This document shows, in pieces, positions 5,311 to 10,425 of a DNA stretch of 10,425 bases (position 1 is the first letter of the stretch; the number at the start of each line of letters is the position of its first letter). Source of the stretch: an uncultured Spirochaetaceae bacterium (GTDB lineage Bacteria > Spirochaetota > Spirochaetia > Treponematales > UBA12059); assembly GCA_938004315.1 (NCBI GenBank), contig CALKWG010000206.1:1-10425 (forward strand), in the 5' to 3' direction. Position numbers and translations under genes: made by a program. The notes under the pieces were generated by a model. The model worked only from the letters and a program-made list of their open reading frames with translations. It did not search any database and was not told the origin of the DNA.

Positions 5311-6693
5311 ATGAAACCGGACGACATACGGCGCTACGCGGCGCTGTTCAGCGAATACACCGAGCTCAGGGCGCAGGAGAACCGCTCGTCGAGGATCAGC
5401 GTCTTGAACGGCGACGTGGTCGGGAACGCCTCCGGCTCCCAGGCGGGCCTCTCGGCCCGCTCGTACAAGGACGGCGTCTGGGGCTTCGCCTCCAGCCCCG
5501 AGCCGGGCGACGAAGCCGTCGCAGCCATGGTCGCCAAGGCCGGCGCCAACGTCCGCTTCCTGGCCTCGGTCGAAGGCCGCGGCTCGGGGGTTCTGCCCCG
5601 ACGGCCGGGCAGGAGCGACCATGACCTCAGCGCCAAGAAGCCCCGCCGCGGCCGCAAGGAGCTCATCGATTTCGCCCGCGACGTCGACGCCTACTGCGTT
5701 AAGCGCTTCCCGGGCCTCCTATCGCGCTCGGTCGGGCTCTCGACCCTGGACATGGAGAAAGCCCTCGTCACCTCCGACGGCGGCGAGGCCTATTCGCTCA
5801 TCCCCCGAGCCCTCGTGGCCGTCTCCCTGACGGTGGAGGAGGCGGGCGAACCGATCGACCTCTACGACATCTTCGGCGGCCGCGGCCAGTTCGAGGACGT
5901 CTTCGATACGCCCGAGGCGCTCTACCCGCAGCTGGACCTCCTGATCGAACGGCTCAAGGAGAAAGCCAAGGGCGCCTACGCCAAGCCCGGAACCCATGAG
6001 GTCATCCTGGACTCCGACCTAGCCGGCATCCTGGCCCACGAGGCCATCGGCCACACCGTGGAGGCCGACCTGGTCCTGGGCGGCTCGGTGGCCGCCGACT
6101 ATATGGGCCGCGAGGTGGCCAGCCCCCTCGTCACCCTGGTGGACTTCGCCCACTCGGCCCTGGGCGAGACCTGCCCGGTGCCGCTGTGGACGGACGACGA
6201 AGGCACCGAAGGCCGAGACGCGGTCCTCATCGAGAAGGGCGTCCTACGCTCCTATATGCACAACAAGGAGACGGCCGCCCATTTCGGCGCCGAGCCCACG
6301 GGGAACGCCCGCGCCTTCGGCTTCTACGACGAGCCCTTGGTGCGCATGCGCAACACCGCCATACTGCCCGGCTCATCCAAGCTGGCCGACATGATCGCGA
6401 GCGTCGACGACGGCTACTACTTCCTGCGCTCGTCCAACGGCCAGGCCGACTCCACGAGCGAGTTCATGTTCGGCGTGGTGATGGGCTACGAGATCAAGGG
6501 CGGCAGGCTCGGGCGCGCCGTGCGCGACTGCACCATCTCCGGCGTGGCCTTCGACATGCTCAAGACGATCGACATGCTGAGCGACGACATGAGCTGGACG
6601 GCCGCCGGCATGTGCGGCAAGAAGCAGAGCATACCGGTAGGCATGGGCGGCCCGGCCGTCAAGTGCCGTATCAACGTAGGGGGGCGCTCATGA
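5311..6693 (+). CDS. tldD: TldD metallopeptidase subunit
   Basis: A 460-residue TldD protein, slightly shorter than E. coli TldD (481). TldD and TldE form a cytoplasmic heterodimeric zinc peptidase that degrades unfolded peptides, and in other bacteria it trims precursors such as microcin B17 and breaks down the CcdA antitoxin. TldD supplies the catalytic centre. The metal/catalytic motif HEAIGH is at residues 243-248 (HExxxH), followed by 'TVEADLVLGGSVAADYMG'. Further family blocks are 'DDEGTEGRDAVLIEKGVLRS' and 'PTGNARAFGF', and the C-terminal 'MCGKKQSIPVGMGGPAVKCR' contains the usual metal-ligand cysteine region. The ATG at 5311 is chosen because GGAGG lies four nt upstream; a TTG at 5293 in the same frame has no such site. 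The stop overlaps the tldE start (ATGA), indicating coupled translation of the two subunits. Confidence 0.96.
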   Translation: MKPDDIRRYAALFSEYTELRAQENRSSRISVLNGDVVGNASGSQAGLSARSYKDGVWGFASSPEPGDEAVAAMVAKAGANVRFLASVEGRGSGVLPRRPGRSDHDLSAKKPRRGRKELIDFARDVDAYCVKRFPGLLSRSVGLSTLDMEKALVTSDGGEAYSLIPRALVAVSLTVEEAGEPIDLYDIFGGRGQFEDVFDTPEALYPQLDLLIERLKEKAKGAYAKPGTHEVILDSDLAGILAHEAIGHTVEADLVLGGSVAADYMGREVASPLVTLVDFAHSALGETCPVPLWTDDEGTEGRDAVLIEKGVLRSYMHNKETAAHFGAEPTGNARAFGFYDEPLVRMRNTAILPGSSKLADMIASVDDGYYFLRSSNGQADSTSEFMFGVVMGYEIKGGRLGRAVRDCTISGVAFDMLKTIDMLSDDMSWTAAGMCGKKQSIPVGMGGPAVKCRINVGGRS

Positions 6694-7997
6694 GCGGCAT
6701 GAAGGACGGCGTCGACATAGCGAGGGCGGCCCTGGCCGCGCTCAAGGCGGCGGGCGCCGACAAGGCGGCCGCCGGCTTCTCCCGCGGCGAGCAGAGCGAG
6801 CTCAACGTGGACGCGGGCAAGATGAGCCTCTACCGGAGCACCGTGAACGTCTCGGTCTCGGTGACCGCCTACGTCGGCGGCCGCAAGGGCTCGGTCAGCG
6901 TGAACCGCTACGACGACGCGGCCATCCGCGGCGCGGCCGAGGAGGCCGTCGCCATGGCCCGCTCGAGCGAGCCAGACCCGGCCAACGATATTTCGCCCCG
7001 GCGCCCGCTCGAGCGCTTCGCCTTCGGCCCCGCCGAGCCCGACAGCGCGGCCATGTACGAGCGCCTGCGCGAGTTCGTCGACTACGCCTCCTCCCGCTAT
7101 CCGGACACCAGGCTCGAGCAGTGCATCCTGAACTTCGCCGCCGGCGAGTCGAGCTACGCCAACTCTAACGGCGCCGAGTTCCAAGAGCGCTCGGGCTCCT
7201 ACGGCTTCCAGGCCATGTTCACCACCAAGAAGGGCGAGAAGGCCTCCAGCTTCAACTACTCGGGCGCCAGCCACCGCGGCCTCGCGCTCCCGCTCAAGGA
7301 CTGGGGCAACGTCGACCTCCTCATGCGCCAGTCCACGGAGCAGCTGGAGCCCGGCGGGGTCGGCGGCAGCTTCCAAGGGGAGCTGGTCATAGCCCCGGAC
7401 TGCCTGGGCGACTTCATCTCCTACTTGGACGGGACCTACCTAGGCGACTACGCGCTCATCACCGGCTCGTCGCCCTGGAAGGATAAGCTGGGGCAGAAGG
7501 TCGTCTCGCCTCTGTTTAGCCTACGCTCGCTGCCCGCCGGCCCCGGGGTGGAGATCGGCTACTCCTACACCGGCGACGGCTTCCGCGCCGAGAACTGCGA
7601 CCTCATCGACGCGGGCGTCCTAAAGAATTTCACCCTGGGCTTCTACGGCTCCAACAAGACCGGCAAGCCCCGCTGCCCCTCCGGCGGCGGCGCCCTGGCC
7701 GTGGACGCCGGCGTAACGGCCTTGGACGACATGATCCGCGACGTGAAGCGCGGCCTCCTCCTCATGCGCTTCTCGGGCGGCTCGCCCTCGGACAACGGCG
7801 ACTTCTCCGGCGTGGCCAAGAATTCCTACCTGATCGAGGACGGCAAGATCGCGCGCCCCGTCGGCGAGACGATGATAGCCGGCAACGTCGCCTCGCTCTT
7901 TAGCAGCATACGCGCCGTCTCGCGCGAGCTCGTGGACTACGGCTCGGCCGTCTGCCCCTGGGCGCTGACCGGGCCGGTGACGATTTCGGGTAAATAG
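6690..7997 (+). CDS. tldE: TldE/PmbA peptidase partner subunit
   Basis: A 435-residue TldE (PmbA) protein, near the family norm of about 450. It is the non-catalytic partner that completes the TldD active-site tunnel, and as expected it lacks HExxxH. Typical blocks are the N-terminal 'SELNVDAGKMSLYRSTVNVS', the middle 'NSNGAEFQERSGSYGFQAMF', and near the C-terminus 'RFSGGSPSDNGDFSGVAKNS' followed by 'YLIEDGKI' (NGDFSGVAKNSY is at 369-380), almost the textbook PmbA signature. The start at 6690 overlaps the tldD stop as ATGA and has AGGGGGG (6678-6684) five nt upstream; an ATG three codons later is a less likely start. The C-terminus ends 'CPWALTGPVTISGK'; its cysteine is worth noting but has no known role to me. 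The 212-bp gap that follows probably ends this transcription unit. Confidence 0.95.
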   Translation: MSGMKDGVDIARAALAALKAAGADKAAAGFSRGEQSELNVDAGKMSLYRSTVNVSVSVTAYVGGRKGSVSVNRYDDAAIRGAAEEAVAMARSSEPDPANDISPRRPLERFAFGPAEPDSAAMYERLREFVDYASSRYPDTRLEQCILNFAAGESSYANSNGAEFQERSGSYGFQAMFTTKKGEKASSFNYSGASHRGLALPLKDWGNVDLLMRQSTEQLEPGGVGGSFQGELVIAPDCLGDFISYLDGTYLGDYALITGSSPWKDKLGQKVVSPLFSLRSLPAGPGVEIGYSYTGDGFRAENCDLIDAGVLKNFTLGFYGSNKTGKPRCPSGGGALAVDAGVTALDDMIRDVKRGLLLMRFSGGSPSDNGDFSGVAKNSYLIEDGKIARPVGETMIAGNVASLFSSIRAVSRELVDYGSAVCPWALTGPVTISGK

Positions 7998-8209
7998 GGG
8001 CGATCGCCGGCGGGGAGCCCCGGCCGCAGGCCGGAAACGGAGCTCGGCCGGAGGCCTCGCCGCCGGGCCGGCGGACCCGAACGGGCCGGCGGACCCGAAC
8101 GGGCCGGCGGGTAGAGACCGGGCCGGCGGGCTCGAACGAGGCCGCGATCAGGAACGAGGCGGGCGGCCGGGAGCCCGGCCGGCCGGTATTTCGAGCACGG
8201 AGGAAAATC
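7998..8209. other. GC-rich intergenic spacer with hairpins and tandem repeats
   Basis: No coding sequence is convincing here; the reverse-strand open frames across it encode only Arg/Pro-rich repeats and run into tldE or the aminotransferase. It holds a 10-bp palindrome GGCGATCGCC (7999-8008), a CCGGCC-GCA-GGCCGG hairpin (8020-8034), the 18-bp repeat array, and a perfect hairpin GGCCGGG-AG-CCCGGCC (8165-8180) just upstream of the aminotransferase ribosome-binding site. None has a T-run, so any termination would be weak or Rho-dependent. I found no clear promoter for the aminotransferase. Confidence 0.6.
8065..8137. repeat. Four-copy 18-bp tandem direct repeat
   Basis: Copies 1 and 2 (8065-8082 and 8083-8100) are identical: GGGCCGGCGGACCCGAAC. 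Copy 3 (8101-8119, 19 bp) keeps the first ten bases but diverges after that. Copy 4 (8120-8137) reads GGGCCGGCGGGCTCGAAC, two mismatches from the first. The array lies between tldE and the aminotransferase. It may vary in copy number or be a minisatellite; I see no CRISPR-like spacer structure. Confidence 0.85.
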
Positions 8210-9493
8210 GTGAATTTCTTCAAGCCGTTCGCCCTCGAGCGCTTCTTCGCCGAGCATGAATTCAGCGCGCGCTACCTCCTGTGCTCCTCGGACTGCGAGT
8301 CCTTCCCCGTCCGGGAGCTCCTGGCCATGGAGCGCGACAGCATAGACGGCCTCCTCGACCTACGCCTAGGCTACACCGAGACCCGCGGCGCGCCTGAGTT
8401 ACGCATGGCCATAGCCGCCCAGTACGGAGGGCTCGGCGTTAGCGACATCTTCGTGCACGCCGGCGCTGAAGAGGCCATCCTGAACCTGTTCCTGGCCGAG
8501 CTGAGCCCTGGCGATACGGTTATAGTGAATTTCCCTTGTTATCAATCCCTAGCAGAAATTCCGCGAGCGCTAGGCTGCCGCGTCGTGCCCTGGGAGCTAC
8601 GCCGGATAGCCGACGGCGGCAAAGAGCGCTGGGCCCTCGACCCCGACGAGCTTCCCGCTCTCGTCGGCGAGCCTTCGCCGGCCGGCGACCCCGCTAGCGG
8701 GCCGGGCTTCGTACCGCCTAAAATGATCGTCCTGAACGCCCCGCACAACCCCACCGGCGCCCTACCCACGCGGGAGGAATTCGAGGCCGTCGTAGCCTAC
8801 GCCAGGCGCTGGGGAGCCGTCCTCCTGGTCGACGAGGTCTATAGGCGCCTGGAGCGCGACCCGGCCAGGCGGCTCCCGGCCGCCTGCGAGGCCTACGAGA
8901 ACGGCGTCAGCCTGGACGTGTTATCCAAGCACGCAGGCCTAGCAGGCCTCCGCATCGGCTGGCTGGCGAGCCGGCGCCGCGACATCCTGGACCGCGTCGC
9001 CCAGGTAAAAGATTATAACTCTATTTGCTCGTCGGCGCCGAGCGAGCTCCTGGCCGGCATCGCCGTCCGCAACCTGGAGCGTATCGCCGCGAGGAACCGC
9101 GGCATAGCCGCGAAGAACCTGGCCCTGCTCGACGCCTTCTTCAGAGAGCGCCCGGGCTTCGCCTCCTGGACCCTTCCCGAAGGCTCGTCCATCGGCTTCC
9201 CGCGGCTTAACTGCGGGGCCGACGCCGAGGCCCTGGCCGTGAAGCTGGTGCGCGAGGCCGGCGTGCTCCTCCTGCCCGGCGCATACTACGCGTACGACGC
9301 GGCCTTCTTCCGCGTCGGTTACGGCCGGGCTAACATGCCCGAGGCCCTTGCGCGCCTAGGCCGGTGGCTGGACGATGGCGGCTGGCCAGGTCTAATAGAC
9401 GGCGGCCGAGAAACGGCGGCCGGGGCCGGCGGGGCCCCGGCCGCGAACGCCTCGCCCGGGCTCGGAGCCGAGGCCGGATCAAGGGGCGCTTGA
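8210..9493 (+). CDS. Class I/II (fold type I) PLP-dependent aminotransferase, resembling the capreomycidine synthase/VioD group
   Basis: A 427-residue aminotransferase that would carry an amino group via pyridoxal phosphate. Visible residues are a PLP-phosphate turn 'AGAEEAI' (84-90), 'NAPHNPTG' (176-183), PLP-ring 'VDEVY' (207-211), Schiff-base Lys240 in 'LSKHAGLAGLRIGW', and the carboxylate-binding Arg368 in 'FFRVGYGRANMPEA'. The opening 'FFAEHEFSARYLLCSSDCES' and 'GYTETRG' recall a group of bacterial aminotransferases annotated near capreomycidine synthase (VioD), from memory, so the substrate is unknown. GTG is the start, with GGAGG (8199-8203) six nt upstream. A Pro/Gly-rich insertion lies at about 152-170. 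The last 35 residues (from about 393) are a Gly/Ala-rich tail beyond the conserved fold. Two AT-rich patches occur within this GC-rich gene. Its stop overlaps the next start as TGATG. Confidence 0.9.
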   Translation: MNFFKPFALERFFAEHEFSARYLLCSSDCESFPVRELLAMERDSIDGLLDLRLGYTETRGAPELRMAIAAQYGGLGVSDIFVHAGAEEAILNLFLAELSPGDTVIVNFPCYQSLAEIPRALGCRVVPWELRRIADGGKERWALDPDELPALVGEPSPAGDPASGPGFVPPKMIVLNAPHNPTGALPTREEFEAVVAYARRWGAVLLVDEVYRRLERDPARRLPAACEAYENGVSLDVLSKHAGLAGLRIGWLASRRRDILDRVAQVKDYNSICSSAPSELLAGIAVRNLERIAARNRGIAAKNLALLDAFFRERPGFASWTLPEGSSIGFPRLNCGADAEALAVKLVREAGVLLLPGAYYAYDAAFFRVGYGRANMPEALARLGRWLDDGGWPGLIDGGRETAAGAGGAPAANASPGLGAEAGSRGA

Positions 9494-10056
9494 TGTCGCG
9501 GGCCTTCGTGAACGACGACGCGCCCGACGCGCGCGGGGACGAGGCGCCCGAGATCAAGATCCCGGTGCCGCCGGGCTCGCGGAATTATCTCACGGCGGAG
9601 GGCGCGGCGGCCCTGTCGGCGGAGCTTTCTAGGCTGGAGACGGAAGGGCGCCCGGGCTTGGCGGCCGAGCTCGAGAAGGCCGCCGCCCGCGGCGCCGCCG
9701 AGGACGAGCTATCGGCCTTGAGGCGCGCCATAGCCCGCATGGGCAGGCGCATCGAGTACCTGTCGCGCATGGCCGCCCTGGCCGAAGTCGTGGAGCCGCC
9801 CGCCGGCGGATACGAGCGGGTCGCCTTCGGCGCGACGGTCGCCGTGCGCCCGGCCTCGCCTCCGGGTGCGGCGATCGCCGGCGGCGGGCTCCGCGCGTAC
9901 CGCATCGTCGGCATCGACGAGGCCGACCCCGAGCGCGGGCTCATAGGCTGGCCGAGCCCGGTCGCCCGCGCCCTCATGGGTAAGCGGGTCGGGGATACGG
10001 CTATCGTGAAGCTCCCCGAGGACGAGGAGCGGCTCCTGGTCGTCTCGATAGAATGA
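9493..10056 (+). CDS. GreA/GreB-family transcript cleavage factor, GreB-like, with altered coiled-coil tip
   Basis: A 187-residue protein. Gre factors enter the RNA polymerase secondary channel and stimulate cleavage of backtracked RNA. The N-terminal coiled coil starts at 'NYLTAEGAAALSAELSRL' (31-48) and returns through 'ARMGRRIEYLSRMAALAEVV' (81-100), which is GreB-like. The C-terminal FKBP-like domain (about 108-187) has 'YRIVGIDEADPERGLIGW' (136-153) and 'SPVARALMGKRVGDTAIV' (155-172). The acidic tip, 'GDLSENAEY' in typical Gre proteins, here reads 'GAAEDELSA' (67-75), so the first catalytic Asp is replaced by Ala while other acidic residues remain close by. About 28 extra residues, rich in Asp and Glu, precede the coiled coil. 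The ATG at 9493 overlaps the aminotransferase stop and has AAGGGG (9481-9486) six nt upstream. An anti-cleavage or modified Gre role is possible but unproven. Confidence 0.85.
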   Translation: MSRAFVNDDAPDARGDEAPEIKIPVPPGSRNYLTAEGAAALSAELSRLETEGRPGLAAELEKAAARGAAEDELSALRRAIARMGRRIEYLSRMAALAEVVEPPAGGYERVAFGATVAVRPASPPGAAIAGGGLRAYRIVGIDEADPERGLIGWPSPVARALMGKRVGDTAIVKLPEDEERLLVVSIE

Positions 10057-10059
10057 AAA

Positions 10060-10081
10060 ACCGGGCGCTCGCGCGCCCGGT
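10060..10081. terminator. Strong bidirectional intrinsic terminator between convergent genes
   Basis: A perfect 9-bp stem ACCGGGCGC / GCGCCCGGT with a TCGC loop. For the leftward isomerase gene the hairpin is followed by TTTTT (complement of 10056-10060), a classic intrinsic terminator 23 nt past its stop. For the rightward Gre gene it starts four nt after the stop and is followed by TCTCTCC, a weaker U-tract. Confidence 0.88.
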
Positions 10082-10104
10082 CTCTCCGTAGAGGTCGACG
10101 GCTA

Positions 10105-10372
10105 CTAGCCGGCTATAGCCTTGGCCTCCGCCTCGAACTCGACGCTCCGTAGGAGGACGCCCGGCCGCGCGAGGTCCGCGGGAGTTCGTGAGCCGGTGAG
10201 GAGCATGACCGCCCGGAGGACGCGCTCCAAGCGGCGGACGTAGGCGACGACGGCCGCGGCCCCGCCCTCGGCGGCGGCCTTGGCCAGCGGCAGGGCCACG
10301 CCGGCGGCATGGGCGCCTAAGGCCAGCGCTTTGGCGAGGTCCATGCCGCTCCGCAGGCCCCCCGACGCCAAG
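10105..10372 (-). CDS. fni: Type 2 isopentenyl-diphosphate isomerase, C-terminal part (cut by contig end)
   Basis: About 89 codons ending in TAG at 10107-10105. The product matches the C-terminus of the FMN- and NADPH-dependent type 2 isomerase, which interconverts isopentenyl and dimethylallyl diphosphate in isoprenoid synthesis. 'ASGGLRSGMDLAKALALGAH' is the FMN phosphate-binding strand and helix, where the family has 'ASGGIRxGxDxAKAxALGA'. 'GVALPLAKAA' and 'VMLLTGSRTPADL' are the other typical blocks. Other FMN enzymes such as lactate oxidases share the SGGxR turn, but the tail with 'LTGS' favours the isomerase. The frame is open through to 10372, where genomic sequence stops and adapter begins, so no real start is present and the TTG at 10371 should not be called one. 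Confidence 0.85.
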
Positions 10373-10425
10373 AGATCGGAAGAGCGTCGTGTAGGGAAAG
10401 AGGGGAGATCCTGGTGGGCGCCGGA
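10373..10425 (+). other. Illumina TruSeq adapter contamination at the contig end
   Basis: Bases 10373-10402 are identical to the reverse complement of the Illumina universal/Read 1 adapter (beginning AGATCGGAAGAGCGTCGTGT). The adapter then continues without gaps to 10425 with six mismatches (10403, 10405, 10411, 10412, 10418, 10424), four of them T read as G. Matched blocks include AGATC (10406-10410), GGTGG (10413-10417) and CGCCG (10419-10423). In all 47 of 53 bases match the adapter from memory. This is sequencing artefact and should be trimmed. Confidence 0.97.

Noticed and set aside
6486..7376. Long reverse-strand open frame of 296 codons opposite tldD/tldE
   Set aside because: GC-rich genes produce long antisense open frames. 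Its product has no recognisable motif, while the forward frames carry full TldD and TldE signatures.
7999..8008. GGCGATCGCC palindrome containing the HIP1-type octamer GCGATCGC
   Set aside because: I noted only this copy, in a GC-rich spacer. HIP1 is meaningful when highly over-represented, as in cyanobacteria, which the gene content does not suggest.
8065..8137. Tandem repeats considered as a CRISPR array
   Set aside because: Units abut directly with no unique spacers, are only 18-19 bp, and no cas genes are nearby.
7900..8257. Reverse-strand open frames of about 106 codons across the tldE-aminotransferase gap
   Set aside because: They encode low-complexity Arg/Pro repeats from the GC-rich array, overlap well-supported genes on the other strand and have no ribosome-binding site.
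8519..8530. TATAGT -10-like element inside the aminotransferase, before an in-frame GTG AAT TTC that echoes the real start
   Set aside because: There is no matching -35 or Shine-Dalgarno, and the encoded residues are part of the conserved fold, so an internal start is unlikely.

Overview
The window is GC-rich (about two thirds G+C by eye), densely packed bacterial DNA. The best lineage marker is the CarD-family regulator at 2247-2747. Its sequence, including a VYPSQGVG start and a long helical tail with a YHRSK-type stretch, looks like the CarD proteins of spirochaetes (Treponema and relatives) as I remember them. A small protein with a FliG-like motif is compatible with a motile spirochaete. 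I infer a high-GC member of Spirochaetota; no rRNA gene is present to confirm this.

Layout from left to right. (1) A truncated, leftward sugar-phosphate isomerase/epimerase-like gene (1-266) is divergent from a rightward GH31 glycosidase-like gene (357-2216). Their promoters overlap at the -35 elements. (2) A leftward block reads, in order of transcription, a 91-residue FliG-motif protein (5184-4909), a SpoU/TrmH RNA methyltransferase (4868-4095), an RlmI-like rRNA cytosine methyltransferase (4030-2819) and CarD (2747-2247). It converges on the GH31 gene at an 18-bp GC palindrome. (3) A rightward block starts back-to-back with the 91-residue gene: tldD (5311-6693) and tldE/pmbA (6690-7997), overlapping by ATGA. 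A 212-bp GC-rich spacer with 18-bp tandem repeats follows. Then come a class I/II aminotransferase (8210-9493) and a GreB-like transcript-cleavage factor (9493-10056), overlapping by TGATG. (4) A strong two-way terminator (10060-10081) separates this block from a leftward type 2 isopentenyl-diphosphate isomerase fragment (10105-10372).

The last 53 bases (10373-10425) are not genomic. They are Illumina TruSeq adapter sequence read through at the end of a contig, and the isomerase gene is cut by this artefact rather than by biology.

Functionally, the leftward block groups translation and transcription maintenance (two RNA methyltransferases and an RNA polymerase-binding regulator). The rightward block pairs the TldD/TldE peptidase complex with an aminotransferase and a transcription elongation factor. 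I see no clearly new multi-gene system. The most unusual points are a GH31 protein that has lost its catalytic signatures, four genes whose best promoters leave almost no 5' leader, a GreB-like protein with an altered coiled-coil tip, and the small FliG-motif protein.
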